Positions 1-7,641 are shown, numbered from the stretch's first letter. The stretch is DNA of 64,000 nucleotides from Rubrivirga sp046845755 (GCF_046845755.1 NZ_CP177357.1:4103369-4167368), one strand, 5' to 3'. A program made the numbers and translations. Notes: generated from the letters alone by a model not told the origin.

Positions 1-643
1 GGCCGAGGGGCTGGCGGCGTTTGTCGACGTGTTCGTGGAAGAGGGCGCGTTCACGGCGGACGAGGCCCGCCAGATCTTCGAGGCGGCGCACGCGCACGGG
101 CTCGGCGCCAAGCTCCACGCCGACCAGCTCTCTGACACCGGCGGCGCGGCGCTCGGGGCCGAGGTGGACGCCGCGTCGGCCGATCACCTCGAGTGCATCT
201 CCGACGACGGCATCCGCGCGCTCGCGGCGTCCGACACGGTCGCCGTCAGCCTGCCGATCGCGACGCTCGTGCTCGGCCAAGAGCCGCTGCCCGCCCGCCG
301 CCTGCTCGACGCGGGCGCCCGCGTGGCCGTCGCGACCGACTTCAACCCGGGCTCGGCGCCGTCCGCCAGCCTCGGGCTCGCGCTGTGGCTCGCGTGCACG
401 CTCCAGCGGATGACGCCCGAGGAAGCGCTCCGTGGGGCGACCGCCGAGGCGGCCCGTGCGCTCCGCCTCACCGACGGCACCGGCTCGCTCATCCCCGGTG
501 CTCCGGCCGACTTCGTCGTGTTCGACGCGCCGACCGTCGACGGCTGGCTCTCGTCGTGGCGGGCCGAGCCCGCGCTCTGGACCGTCATCGGCGGCGAGAC
601 CGCGTGGCAGCGCGGCGACGCCCGCGCCAAGCTCTCCGCGTGA
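1..643 (+). CDS. hutI: Imidazolonepropionase, C-terminal part (5' end outside window)
   Basis: Imidazolonepropionase hydrolyses 4-imidazolone-5-propanoate to N-formimidoyl-L-glutamate, the third step of histidine degradation, in the cytoplasm. The frame is open from base 2, so the gene starts before the window; about 213 C-terminal residues are visible, roughly half of the usual 400-420. Family motifs are present: KLHADQ and DHLE, which carry the metal-binding and substrate-binding histidine region, and ATDFNPGS, whose Asp is the conserved metal ligand of amidohydrolases. The C-terminal strand region that closes the beta-sandwich follows (GAPADFVVFDAP). The stop codon overlaps the ATG of the next gene (TGATG), which indicates translational coupling with hutG. 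An internal GTG at base 29 is not the real start, because homology-like sequence continues upstream of it. Confident call. Confidence 0.93.
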   Translation, partial: AEGLAAFVDVFVEEGAFTADEARQIFEAAHAHGLGAKLHADQLSDTGGAALGAEVDAASADHLECISDDGIRALAASDTVAVSLPIATLVLGQEPLPARRLLDAGARVAVATDFNPGSAPSASLGLALWLACTLQRMTPEEALRGATAEAARALRLTDGTGSLIPGAPADFVVFDAPTVDGWLSSWRAEPALWTVIGGETAWQRGDARAKLSA

Positions 644-1515
644 TGGCCGACCCCCGACTCGGCGACTGGCTCCGCGACGCCCCGCTGGTCGGGAGCACGC
701 GCGTGGCACTGGTTGGCTTCCCATCCGACGAGGGCGTGCGCCGCAACGGTGGTCGGCCCGGCGCGGCGGGCGGTCCGGCGGCCATCCGCGAGGCGCTGTT
801 TCGGATGACGCCCGACGCCCGGGAGCACGAGGCGTTTGCGAGAATGCTGGAAAACATGGCAGATATCGGCGACGTGCCGGTGTCCGGCGACCTCGCCGCC
901 GACCAAGTCCGACTCGGGGAGCACGTCGGCGACCTGCTGGCGCGCGGTGTGCTCCCGATCATTCTGGGCGGCGGTCACGAGACCGCGTTCGGCCATTTCC
1001 TCGGCCACGTCGCGGCCGGGGCGGACGTGTACGCGCTCAACTGGGACGCGCATGCGGACGTGCGCCCGCTCCGCGACGGGCGCGCGCACTCGGGCTCCCC
1101 GTTCCGACAGATGCTCGACCATGACTCCGGCCGGTGCCGGGGCTACACCGTCGTCGGGCTGCTCCCATGGCGCGTCGCCGCCGCGCACGCGGATGTGCCG
1201 ACCGAGGTGGTGTGGGCCGACAGTCTCGACGCGGCCCGTGTGGACTCGATTGTCGCCGGGCTCGACGGGCCGACGCTCGCGACGTTCGACCTCGACGCCG
1301 TCGACGGGGCCGCGGGCGTGAGCGCGCCAGGCGTCGGCGGGCTGCCGGTGCCGGTGTGGCTGCGGGCGGCCCACGCGTGCGGGCGGTCGCCCCACGTCCG
1401 CTCGTTCGACGTCGTCGAGCTCAACCCCACGCATGACCCCGACGGCCGCTCGGCCGTGCTGGCGGCGCTGACCGTGTGGCACATCCTGCGCGGCATCGCC
1501 GCCCGCGGAGAGTGA
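643..1515 (+). CDS. hutG: Formimidoylglutamase (arginase family)
   Basis: Converts N-formimidoyl-L-glutamate to glutamate and formamide, completing the short histidine-degradation route after HutI. The 290-residue length suits the ureohydrolase family. The binuclear manganese-site motifs are visible: GGGHE, then NWDAHADVRP, then FDLDAVDGA followed by SAPG. The C-terminal DVVELNPTHDPDGRSA is the typical end of the fold. The substrate-side motifs and the neighbour hutI favour formimidoylglutamase over arginase or agmatinase; this choice is inferred from context. The ATG overlaps the hutI stop by one base. No separate promoter is visible, so the gene is probably read from the hut promoter upstream of the window. 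Downstream lies a new transcription unit. Confidence 0.9.
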   Translation: MADPRLGDWLRDAPLVGSTRVALVGFPSDEGVRRNGGRPGAAGGPAAIREALFRMTPDAREHEAFARMLENMADIGDVPVSGDLAADQVRLGEHVGDLLARGVLPIILGGGHETAFGHFLGHVAAGADVYALNWDAHADVRPLRDGRAHSGSPFRQMLDHDSGRCRGYTVVGLLPWRVAAAHADVPTEVVWADSLDAARVDSIVAGLDGPTLATFDLDAVDGAAGVSAPGVGGLPVPVWLRAAHACGRSPHVRSFDVVELNPTHDPDGRSAVLAALTVWHILRGIAARGE

Positions 1516-1536
1516 CGAGAGGGCGGAGGACGGCGG

Positions 1537-1545
1537 TACTCTTCG
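1537..1545 (+). promoter_or_regulatory. Putative -10/-7 box (TACTCTTCG)
   Basis: TACTCTTCG lies 20 bp upstream of the GTG at 1566 and matches the recurring TA(n2-3)TTCG box of this window. No clear TTG -33 box is visible. Inferred promoter for the secreted enzyme gene that follows. Confidence 0.4.
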
Positions 1546-1565
1546 GACCCGTACCCGTTGCCCTC

Positions 1566-2456
1566 GTGACTCGCGTCCTCCTCGCCCTCGCCGCCCTCAC
1601 GCTCACCGCCTCGGCCCCCGCCAGCGGCCCGCCCGCGCAGTGGGGGGAGCACGGCCACCGCCTCATCGGTCGCGCCGCCGCCGACGCGCTGCCCGATTCG
1701 ATGCCGGCCTTTTTCCGCCAGGCCGCCGCGCAACTCAGCTACCTCAACCCCGAGCCCGACCGCTGGCGCTCGCGCACCGAGGGCGACCTCGACCGGGCGC
1801 TCGGCAACGCGGGCGCGGCCGAGCACTACATCGACCTCGAACTGGTCCCCGAGGGCGCCCTCGACGCCATCGACCGGCTGGCGTTTGCCGACTCCCTAGT
1901 GGTCCGCGGCGGCGAGCGGTCGGCGAAGGTGGGGCTGTTGCCGTACCAGATTCTGGAGCTCACGCAGCGGATCCGCATCGGCTTCCGGCTGTGGCGCGCG
2001 GCTGAGACCGACGACGACCGGGCGTGGATCGAGGCGCGCATCGTCAACGACGCGGGCATCCTGGGGCACTACGTGGCCGACGGCGCGAACCCGCACCACA
2101 CGACGATCCACTACAACGGCTGGGCGGGCGACGACGGCCGCTACGCGACCCTCGAGCGCGGCTTCCACTCCCGCTTCGAGAGCGCGTTCGTCGAGACACA
2201 CATCGCCCTCGGCGACGTGGAGGCGGCGCTCACGGCGCCGGCGCGCGAGCTGGGCCCGCTGCGCCCCGCCGTCTGGGACTACATCGCCGACACCCACTCC
2301 CTCGTCGAGCGGCTCTACGACCTCGACGAGGCCGAGTCGTTCGGCCCTGAGACGACCGGCGCTGCCCACCGCGCCTTCGCCGTGGACCGGCTGACGGCCG
2401 GGGCCGCCATGCTCCGCGACCTGTGGTGGACAGCCTGGGTGAGCAGCGCCGGGTAG
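1566..2456 (+). CDS. Secreted S1/P1 nuclease or zinc phospholipase C-like protein
   Basis: Predicted secreted, mostly alpha-helical trinuclear-zinc enzyme of the S1/P1 nuclease and phospholipase C superfamily. The GTG start gives a short signal peptide (residues 1-23, hydrophobic LLALAALTLTASA) directly before WGEHGHR. In this superfamily the mature N-terminal Trp itself ligates zinc and is followed by a nearby His, and that arrangement is visible here. Further candidate ligands are AEHYIDLE, ILGHYVADGANPHHT and the region around HSRFES. Length is 296 residues, typical of the family. The substrate (single-stranded nucleic acid or phospholipid) cannot be decided from sequence alone; the GHYVxDxxNPHH pattern also occurs in bacterial S1/P1-like proteins. 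An earlier in-frame ATG at 1476 lies inside hutG and would remove the signal peptide, so 1566 is preferred. Confidence 0.75.
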   Translation: MTRVLLALAALTLTASAPASGPPAQWGEHGHRLIGRAAADALPDSMPAFFRQAAAQLSYLNPEPDRWRSRTEGDLDRALGNAGAAEHYIDLELVPEGALDAIDRLAFADSLVVRGGERSAKVGLLPYQILELTQRIRIGFRLWRAAETDDDRAWIEARIVNDAGILGHYVADGANPHHTTIHYNGWAGDDGRYATLERGFHSRFESAFVETHIALGDVEAALTAPARELGPLRPAVWDYIADTHSLVERLYDLDEAESFGPETTGAAHRAFAVDRLTAGAAMLRDLWWTAWVSSAG

Positions 2457-2561
2457 CGCCTTCGCCGCCTGTCGTCAGGGTCCGCGTGGTCGCTTCCGGC
2501 GTGTCCTACGCGGGACGCGAGGGCTCGAACGGGACCGTCCGCCATCTCTTCGGCCGAGTCG

Positions 2562-3242
2562 CTAGCGGCGCAGCCGGACACCCTGGAGGTCGCCCGTCGC
2601 TTCTACCACGACCGCGCCGCGCTCGACGCGGACGTCCGTCACCGTCAGCGCGAGGTCCTCGTCGCGCAGGTCGGCCACGGGGTTGATGCGGTCGCCCACG
2701 GCTCGCGCGAGGCTCCCGCCGAGCCCAATCCCAGCGGCCCGCACGGACTCGACGTCGAGCCGGACCGCGCCGTCGGCGGCCACCAACTGCCCCCGGATCT
2801 CGGCGCCGACGGGGAGCCGGAAGCCTTCGATGGCGCCCTCGACGCGGACCGTCGCGCGGTCCGGCGCCGCCAGTGTCACGGCCGCGCGCGAGATCCCGCG
2901 CTGGGTGCCGAGGTACGTCGCGAGGTCGGCCGGGAGCAGCCGCGCCGTCGCGCGCGCGCTGTCGACGCGCGTCAGCACGCGCGTTTTCTGGTCGAAGGCG
3001 ACGCCCCACAGCGTGACGTCGAGTCGGTCGACGACGGGGGCGTCCTCACGGGCCACGCGGTCGCCGGTGATCGTCACGCGCTCGGCGGTCCGCGCCGACA
3101 GCTGGAGGCCGTCGACGGTCGCGTCGTAGTGGTCGGCGGGGCCCAGGGCCTTGGGGAGGGCCGACACGATCTCGGCCTCGACGCGGCCGGAGACGTCGCA
3201 GCCAGACGCGGCGAGGGCGAGGAGGAGCAAGAGGATGCGCAT
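2562..3242 (-). CDS. DUF2993-like (LmeA-type) lipoprotein
   Basis: Predicted lipoprotein of 226 residues. A short hydrophobic leader (MRILLLLLALAASGC) ends in the lipobox LAASGC, so Cys15 should be acylated and the protein anchored facing the periplasm. The body is a run of alternating short beta strands (LDVTLWGVAF, RVEGAIEGFRLPVGAEI, LALTVTDVRVERGAVVVEATG), the pattern of DUF2993/LmeA proteins, which are lipid-binding beta-rich folds. That assignment is by pattern only. It is convergent with the secreted enzyme gene upstream (105 bp gap, nothing notable seen in it). The start is fixed by the signal peptide; upstream in-frame codons would add a charged tail before the leader. Function in this organism is unknown. 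Confidence 0.65.
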   Translation of the reverse strand: MRILLLLLALAASGCDVSGRVEAEIVSALPKALGPADHYDATVDGLQLSARTAERVTITGDRVAREDAPVVDRLDVTLWGVAFDQKTRVLTRVDSARATARLLPADLATYLGTQRGISRAAVTLAAPDRATVRVEGAIEGFRLPVGAEIRGQLVAADGAVRLDVESVRAAGIGLGGSLARAVGDRINPVADLRDEDLALTVTDVRVERGAVVVEATGDLQGVRLRR

Positions 3243-3293
3243 GGCCCGGAAACGCCGACGCGCCGCGACCGATCCGGGTCCGGCGGCCTCCAC

Positions 3294-3325
3294 AAAAAAC
3301 GCCCCGCCCAAAGCAGGGCGGGGCG
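3294..3325 (-). terminator. Intrinsic terminator for the PfpI gene
   Basis: Read on the minus strand, CGCCCCGCCC pairs with GGGCGGGGCG across a 6-base loop and is followed by TTTTTT. It sits 26 bp past the stop of the minus-strand DJ-1/PfpI gene. Classic rho-independent terminator. Confidence 0.88.
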
Positions 3326-3351
3326 CGGTCTGGCGGTGCCGAGCCGTGGCG

Positions 3352-4062
3352 CTAGGCCGGCGTGGTCGCCAGCGCCTTCAGCAGGGCCTCGGCCGCCGGG
3401 CCCGACGACGCCGGGTTCTGGCCGGTAATCAGCAGCCCGTCGGTGACGACGTGGACGCCCCAATCGTCGGTCTTGGAGTAGACGCCGCCCTTCTCCTTCA
3501 GCATGTCCTCGATCAGGAACGGGACCACGTCGGTGAGCTGGACGGCCTCCTCCTCGGTGTTGGTGAACCCGGTCACCTGCTTGCCCGCGACGAGCGGCTT
3601 GCCGTCGGCGCCGGTGACGTGGCGAAGCACGGCCGGCGCGTGGCAGACCGCCGCGACCGGCGTGCCGTTCGCGATGGCGGTCTCGATGAGGGCGATCGAG
3701 GTCTTGTCCTCGGCCAGGTCCCACAGCGGGCCGTGGCCGCCGGGGTAAAAGACGGCGTCGAAGTCGCCGACGTCGATCTGGTCGAGCGGGGTCGTGTCGG
3801 CGAGTGCGGCCTGCGCGTCGTCGTCGGCGTAGAACCGGCGCGTGTCGTCGGTCTGGTTGTCCTCGGTGTCGCTCGACGGGTCGAGCGGCGGCTGGCCGCC
3901 CTTCGGCGAGGCCAGTGTGATCGTGGCGCCGGCGTCTCGGAAGACGTAGTAGGGCGCGGCGAACTCCTCGAGCCAGAACCCGGTCTTTTTGCCGGTGTCG
4001 CCGAGGTCGTCGTGAGAGGTCAGGATCATCAGCACGGTCGTGCCGGAGAGGGAGTCGTTCAT
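3352..4062 (-). CDS. DJ-1/PfpI family protein (Hsp31/YhbO-like class I glutamine amidotransferase fold)
   Basis: Cytoplasmic protein of 236 residues with the DJ-1/PfpI fold. The nucleophile elbow AAVCHAPAVL contains the conserved Cys followed by His, and FYPGGHGPLWDL precedes it, as in Hsp31-type glyoxalase III/deglycase proteins. Residues WLEEFAAPYYVFRDAGATIT and LASPKGGQPPLDPSS form the characteristic N-terminal section seen in that subgroup. Known members are holdase chaperones or detoxify methylglyoxal; which applies here is not shown by the sequence. I chose the ATG at 4062 (MNDSLSG); two in-frame ATGs further upstream would add a low-complexity extension. A strong terminator follows. 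It appears to be a single-gene unit. Confidence 0.85.
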   Translation of the reverse strand: MNDSLSGTTVLMILTSHDDLGDTGKKTGFWLEEFAAPYYVFRDAGATITLASPKGGQPPLDPSSDTEDNQTDDTRRFYADDDAQAALADTTPLDQIDVGDFDAVFYPGGHGPLWDLAEDKTSIALIETAIANGTPVAAVCHAPAVLRHVTGADGKPLVAGKQVTGFTNTEEEAVQLTDVVPFLIEDMLKEKGGVYSKTDDWGVHVVTDGLLITGQNPASSGPAAEALLKALATTPA

Positions 4063-4146
4063 GTCGAGAGGGGAGTGGTTTCCCCCCGTGAACCCGGCCG
4101 CCCCTCCCCACAGTTCCGTGACCATTTCGCGCGGCCCACCCCTGAA

Positions 4147-4178
4147 CGCGAAAACGCCCACGCTCGCGAGCGCAGGCC
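4147..4178 (-). terminator. Possible terminator downstream of tRNA fragment
   Basis: On the minus strand an 8-bp stem with two G-T wobbles (GCCTGCGC and GCGTGGGC) encloses TCGCGA and is followed by GTTTTC. It would end transcripts from the HNH/tRNA-fragment locus. Weaker than the others listed because the T run is short. Confidence 0.45.
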
Positions 4179-4187
4179 GTTGCGGGG

Positions 4188-4216
4188 TGCCCCCACCAGG
4201 ATTCGAACCTCGGTCA
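4188..4216 (-). repeat. 3'-terminal tRNA fragment (T-arm plus acceptor), near-direct repeat of tRNA-Lys end
   Basis: On the minus strand the sequence reads GAGGTTCGAATCCTGG and then TGGGGGCACCC, which is a tRNA T-arm and 3' acceptor strand with no matching 5' half upstream. Over 28 positions it matches the end of the intact tRNA-Lys at 24. The HNH reading frame stops exactly at its edge. This is the arrangement left by integration at, or decay of, a tRNA gene. It could be an attachment-site remnant or the relic of a second tRNA. Confidence 0.6.
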
Positions 4217-4656
4217 GACGCGCCATGCGTGCCAGCCCTGCTCGCGCGCCGTCTTCCGCTTGTGGCAGTTCGCGCAGCGGACCTCGCACTTGGCGATCTC
4301 AGCGTTCAGCTTCGCCACGCTGAACTGGCGGGTGGCCATGTTCGAGAGCGCTCCTACCTTTTCGCCGCGGACGTGGTCAAACTCGAGCACGATGGGATCC
4401 GCCTCGCCACAGTCGACACAGGGGTGCGAGAGGAGATATCTCCACAGGTGCTGTGCGTTGCGTTCGAGGTAGCCCTGGTTGCGCGTCCGCTGGCTCGCCC
4501 CTCGCCGGAGATACCAGTCCCGGCGGACCTCCGTCATGCAGAGCCGACAGTAGGTCTGGAGGCCGTCGCGGCGGCGACGGTTCTTGCTGAAGGCACCAGC
4601 GGCGACAGGACCCGCTCGCACCGGCTGCAGCGTTTCGTTCTCGAGCGGGCTGACAT
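4214..4656 (-). pseudogene. HNH endonuclease, frameshifted
   Basis: A small zinc-finger HNH nuclease split over two frames. From the ATG at 4656 the first frame reads TKRCSRCERVLSP, the first half of a Cys4 zinc ribbon. The second half, AGAFSKNRRRRDGLQTYCRLC, lies in the frame that runs from about 4621 to the stop at 4214. Joining them needs a -1 shift near 4600, equivalent to one missing base. The remaining protein holds the HNH core: CVDCGEADPIVLEFDHVRG, then EVRCANCHKRK, with the DH pair and both zinc CxxC knuckles intact. Such proteins are common in phages and as free-standing homing-type nucleases. It ends at a tRNA 3' fragment and lies downstream of tRNA-Lys on the same strand. A sequencing error cannot be excluded; a recent inactivating mutation or a programmed shift are the alternatives. 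Confidence 0.65.
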
Positions 4657-4721
4657 CTGGATCGCCGGGGCGCCCCGGACTCTAACCCAGAGAGGCCGAC
4701 ATCCCCACGTCACCAGCACAC

Positions 4722-4754
4722 AAAAAAGGCCCTGGCGACACCGCCAAGGCCTTT
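4722..4754 (-). terminator. Intrinsic terminator of tRNA-Lys
   Basis: On the minus strand AAAGGCCTTGGCG pairs with CGCCAGGGCCTTT across a GTGT loop (one mismatch), and the transcript ends in TTTTTT. It starts 9 bases past the tRNA-Lys 3' end, so the tRNA is probably transcribed alone and the HNH gene beyond needs its own promoter or read-through. Confidence 0.88.
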
Positions 4755-4762
4755 GGGGAGGG

Positions 4763-4836
4763 TGCCCCCAGAAGGATTCGAACCTTCGACACGCGGATTA
4801 AGAGTCCGCTGCTCTAACCAACTGAGCTATAGGGGC
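4763..4836 (-). tRNA. tRNA-Lys (anticodon CTT)
   Basis: The minus strand folds as a complete 74-nt cloverleaf. The acceptor is GCCCCTA with TGGGGGC plus discriminator A. The D-arm is AGCTCAGTTGGTTAGAGC. The anticodon stem GCGGA/TCCGC encloses the loop CTCTTAA with anticodon CTT (plus-strand 4800-4802). The T-arm is GAAGG-TTCGAAT-CCTTC. CCA is not encoded. A terminator follows immediately. The 3' 28 bp recur, with four changes, at the tRNA fragment near 4190. Confidence 0.96.
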
Positions 4837-4897
4837 ACCCGCAAGGTACCGGGCGGCCCCAGGGGGGCCAAGCGGAGCGACGGTGAAACCGCGCGCC

Positions 4898-7141
4898 CTA
4901 GAACGCCGCGCGGACCGCCAGCCGCACGCTCCGCCCGGACGCCGGGACGCCGAACGGGCGGTACCGGCTCAGCGGGTCGATGTAGCGCGCGTCGCCGATG
5001 TTCTCGACCGCCAGCGTTGGCGTCAGCACAGCCCCGCCGACCGCCAGCGACGCGGAGACGGAGGCCGACCACACGGCGTACGCGTCCGTCGGGATCTCGT
5101 CCGCCAGCTCGGGCCGGTCCTGGGCCGCGACGAGCGTCGGGCCGACGCGTGCTTCGAGATCGCGGAAGGCGCCGAGCCGCTCGACCTGATACTCGACGGC
5201 CACGTCGAGCCGGGCCGGGGGGACGAACGGCAACGGGTCGCCGCTGGCCCGCTCGGTCCCGCGCGTCCAGTCGCCGGCGAGGTGGAGGCCGAGCCCGTGC
5301 AGCGCGTGCGGGTGCACGTCGACCCGCGCCTCGACGCCCGCCAGCCGCGCGTCGGTCTGGACGAAGTCGAAGATCTGGAACCCGCTCTCGGGGTCGACCT
5401 CGCCGGTCGCCTGCGGCGTGATGTAGGCGTCGACGGCGTTGACGAACGCGCCGGCCTCGGCGTAGACGTGGGGCGAGAGGTAGCGGACGACGCCGTCGAG
5501 CGCCACGCTCGTCTCGGGCGCGAGCGTCGCCGTCCCGCGCTCGAACCGGAGCGTCCCCTCGTGGACGCCGTTCCCGAACAGCTCTTGGAGGATCGGCGCC
5601 CGGAACGCGCGGCCGAGGTTCGCCGCGACGGACAGCCCGCCGCCGACCTCCCAGGCCGCGCCGACGGCCCCGGTCAGGGCCGTGTACGACCGCGTCTGCG
5701 CCTCGACGCCCAGGTCGTCGTTCGCCTCCACGTCGAGCTGGCGTAGGTCGAGCCGGGCGCCGGCGTCGACCGTGACGGGCCCGGCGACGAGCTGCTCGGC
5801 GACGTAGACGGCGCCGTTGAGCGTCGTCCCGCCGGGGATGAGCGCCTCCTCGGCGAGCGTCTCGTTCCGCTGCCACAGGCCGCTGACGCCGACCGTCCCG
5901 AACACGCGCCCGATCGGGCGGTGGTGCAAGCGCGCGTCGGCCGTCGCCGTGGTCAGGCGCAGGAAGAGGGCGGGGTCGTCGGGGCCCAGGTCCTCTTCGT
6001 CCTCGAACTCGCGGCGTCGGTTCTGCTGGAGCGCGACGATGGCCTCGAGCCGGTCCGGGCCGAGCCGCTGGTCGAGCCGCACCGTCGCGCGGTCGTGGGC
6101 GACCGTCTGGCGCGGCTTGTCGATGGCGGCGCGGTCGGCGAGTGTCGCCGGGAGCGCCGCCGCGTCCTCGGCCTCGAACAGACCGATCGTCTGCTGGAAC
6201 GTGCTCGCACCCGCCTCGACCGTGCCCTGGCCGACGCGGGCGCCGACCCGGCCCGAGACGGTCCGCGTCTCCAGCGCCGTGTTCGGGATCAGCCCGTCGG
6301 GCGTGCGCAGCGCGGCGGCGTCGAGCGCCCCCGCGCGGACCTCGGCGCCGAGATGGCCGGACCGGACGCCGAGCGCGACCGTGCCCTCGCCCTGCTGCGC
6401 CGCCGTCGCCCCGGCGACCGACGCCGCGCCCCACGAGCCCTCTTCCCGCGCGAGCAGGCTTGCGGGCGCCGTTTGCACCACGCCGCCGAGCGCATCGGAC
6501 CCGTAGAGCAAACTCAGCGGACCGCGGACGACCTCGATCCGGTCCACGTCGGCCGCGCCGATCTCGGGCCCGTGCTCGTCGCCCCAGCCCTGCCCCTCCT
6601 GCCGCACGCCGTCGTTGACGACGAGCACGCGCTGCGAGGTGAGGCCACGGACGACCGGCTTGGCGATGCCCGGCCCGGTCGCCAGCAGGCGGACGCCCGC
6701 GAGCTCGTCGAGCGCCTCGAACGGCGTCGCCCCGCCGGCCCGGTCGAGCTCGGCCCGGTCGACCACGGCGACGGACTGGGGGACCGAGAGCACGTCGGAG
6801 GCCCGCGCCCGCGCCGTCACCGTCACGTCTGGCGACTCGACGATCGACGGCGCCAGCGCCACGTCGAGCCGCGCCGGGCCCGCGCCGACGGCGACCGTCT
6901 GGGTCTGGCTGAGGTAGCCGAGAAAGGAGACGACGACGCGCACGTCGCCGCGCGGGAGGCCGAGGAGTTCGAAGGTGCCGTCGGCACCGGTGGCCGCGCC
7001 TCGGTCGAGGGCGGGGACTTGGATGGCGGCGCCCGCGAGCGGGGCGCCGGATTCGGCGTCGACCACGCGGCCGACGAGGGATTGGGCGGAGGCCGCGCCG
7101 CCAACCAAGGCGAGCGCGACCGTCAAGAGACGGAAGACCAT
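4898..7141 (-). CDS. TonB-dependent outer-membrane receptor (probable metal uptake)
   Basis: Outer-membrane active transporter of 747 residues powered by TonB-ExbBD. A signal peptide (about residues 1-19, ending GGAASAQ) leads to a carboxypeptidase-regulatory-like beta sandwich (LVGRVVDAESGAPLAGAAI, about 20-105). The plug domain follows (SVPQSVAVVDRAEL; KPVVRGLTSQRVLVVNDGV; RIEVVRGPLSLLYGSDALGG, about 110-240). The rest is a 22-strand barrel ending SGRSVRLAVRAAF with the usual terminal Phe. The gene directly upstream encodes a small secreted His-rich protein with a CxxC, an arrangement that suggests a zinc or copper substrate rather than a sugar; this is inference. The gap between them is 84 bp without a terminator, so the two are probably co-transcribed. 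The MGD...HGPE stretch in the plug (GWGDEHGPEIG) is typical of ZnuD-like receptors. Confidence 0.88.
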   Translation of the reverse strand: MVFRLLTVALALVGGAASAQSLVGRVVDAESGAPLAGAAIQVPALDRGAATGADGTFELLGLPRGDVRVVVSFLGYLSQTQTVAVGAGPARLDVALAPSIVESPDVTVTARARASDVLSVPQSVAVVDRAELDRAGGATPFEALDELAGVRLLATGPGIAKPVVRGLTSQRVLVVNDGVRQEGQGWGDEHGPEIGAADVDRIEVVRGPLSLLYGSDALGGVVQTAPASLLAREEGSWGAASVAGATAAQQGEGTVALGVRSGHLGAEVRAGALDAAALRTPDGLIPNTALETRTVSGRVGARVGQGTVEAGASTFQQTIGLFEAEDAAALPATLADRAAIDKPRQTVAHDRATVRLDQRLGPDRLEAIVALQQNRRREFEDEEDLGPDDPALFLRLTTATADARLHHRPIGRVFGTVGVSGLWQRNETLAEEALIPGGTTLNGAVYVAEQLVAGPVTVDAGARLDLRQLDVEANDDLGVEAQTRSYTALTGAVGAAWEVGGGLSVAANLGRAFRAPILQELFGNGVHEGTLRFERGTATLAPETSVALDGVVRYLSPHVYAEAGAFVNAVDAYITPQATGEVDPESGFQIFDFVQTDARLAGVEARVDVHPHALHGLGLHLAGDWTRGTERASGDPLPFVPPARLDVAVEYQVERLGAFRDLEARVGPTLVAAQDRPELADEIPTDAYAVWSASVSASLAVGGAVLTPTLAVENIGDARYIDPLSRYRPFGVPASGRSVRLAVRAAF

Positions 7142-7225
7142 GGGAGCTGTCGCTGGGCCGCAGACGCGCGGCCGGATACCAGAGCCGGCGGAGACCGCCG
7201 GGCGAGACCGTCCGCGAGCGCGGAC

Positions 7226-7561
7226 CTAGGCGACAGCGGGCGGTCCTCTGGCCGATGCGGCGTCGGCCGCGACGCCGCGGACGGCGGCGTCCGGACCGGG
7301 CGGCCGGTCTGTGTCGGCGAGCGCGAGCGTCGGGGCGTCGGCGAGCGCCGGCGCCGCGTGGTGGCTGGCGCAGACCGCGCAGTCGAGCGCGTGGACGTCC
7401 CCGTCGGCACACGGCGCGTGCGCGCCGTCGGTGCCGTGGTGCGCCGCTTGGTGTTCGCGGCCCTCCGCCCACTCCGCCGCGTGCTCCGCGTGGTGCACCG
7501 CCGAGGCGGCCAGGCCGCCGACGAGGGCGAGCAGCAGGAGCAGGGACGATGGGCGGCGCAT
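7226..7561 (-). CDS. Small secreted His-rich protein with CxxC (metal-handling candidate)
   Basis: A protein of 111 residues. The N-terminal MRRPSSLLLLLALVGGLAAS is a signal peptide or membrane anchor. The next 50 residues are crowded with histidines (AVHHAEHAAEW, HQAAHHGTDGAHAP) and three cysteines, CADGDVHALDCAVCASHH, i.e. a C-x8-C-x2-C set flanked by His pairs. This His/Cys pattern resembles DUF2946-type proteins found beside metal TonB receptors, and the TonB receptor gene does follow 84 bp downstream. A role in binding or passing zinc or copper is inferred, not shown. The C-terminal third is Ala/Pro/Asp-rich and low in pattern. The start is set by the leader; a longer in-frame extension runs antisense-free into the ATPase gene but has no signal-like start. 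Confidence 0.7.
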   Translation of the reverse strand: MRRPSSLLLLLALVGGLAASAVHHAEHAAEWAEGREHQAAHHGTDGAHAPCADGDVHALDCAVCASHHAAPALADAPTLALADTDRPPGPDAAVRGVAADAASARGPPAVA

Positions 7562-7567
7562 GACGCC

Positions 7568-7577
7568 CGAACGTACG
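7568..7577 (-). promoter_or_regulatory. Putative -10/-7 box (CGTACGTTCG)
   Basis: On the minus strand TACGTTCG sits 6 nt before the ATG of the His-rich protein, matching the TAnnTTCG box. The very short spacing implies a leaderless or nearly leaderless mRNA if the box is used. It would drive the His-rich protein and TonB receptor. Confidence 0.45.
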
Positions 7578-7641
7578 ACCGGGCGCGCACCGTGCCCAGC
7601 GCCCGGTGTGACCGCAAGCGGGGCCGTCGGCACCGATCCGG

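Noticed and set aside
4665..4712. Possible second degenerate tRNA (GGGTTAGAGTCC resembles a T-arm) and the palindrome CCGGGGCGCCCCGG upstream of the HNH gene
   Set aside because: No cloverleaf can be drawn: the T-loop lacks TTCRA and there is no acceptor match. Chance similarity is as likely.
4188..4840. A self-splicing intron in a tRNA that carries the HNH gene
   Set aside because: No 5' tRNA half that pairs with the 3' fragment was found upstream of the HNH gene, and the intact tRNA-Lys has its own terminator in between.
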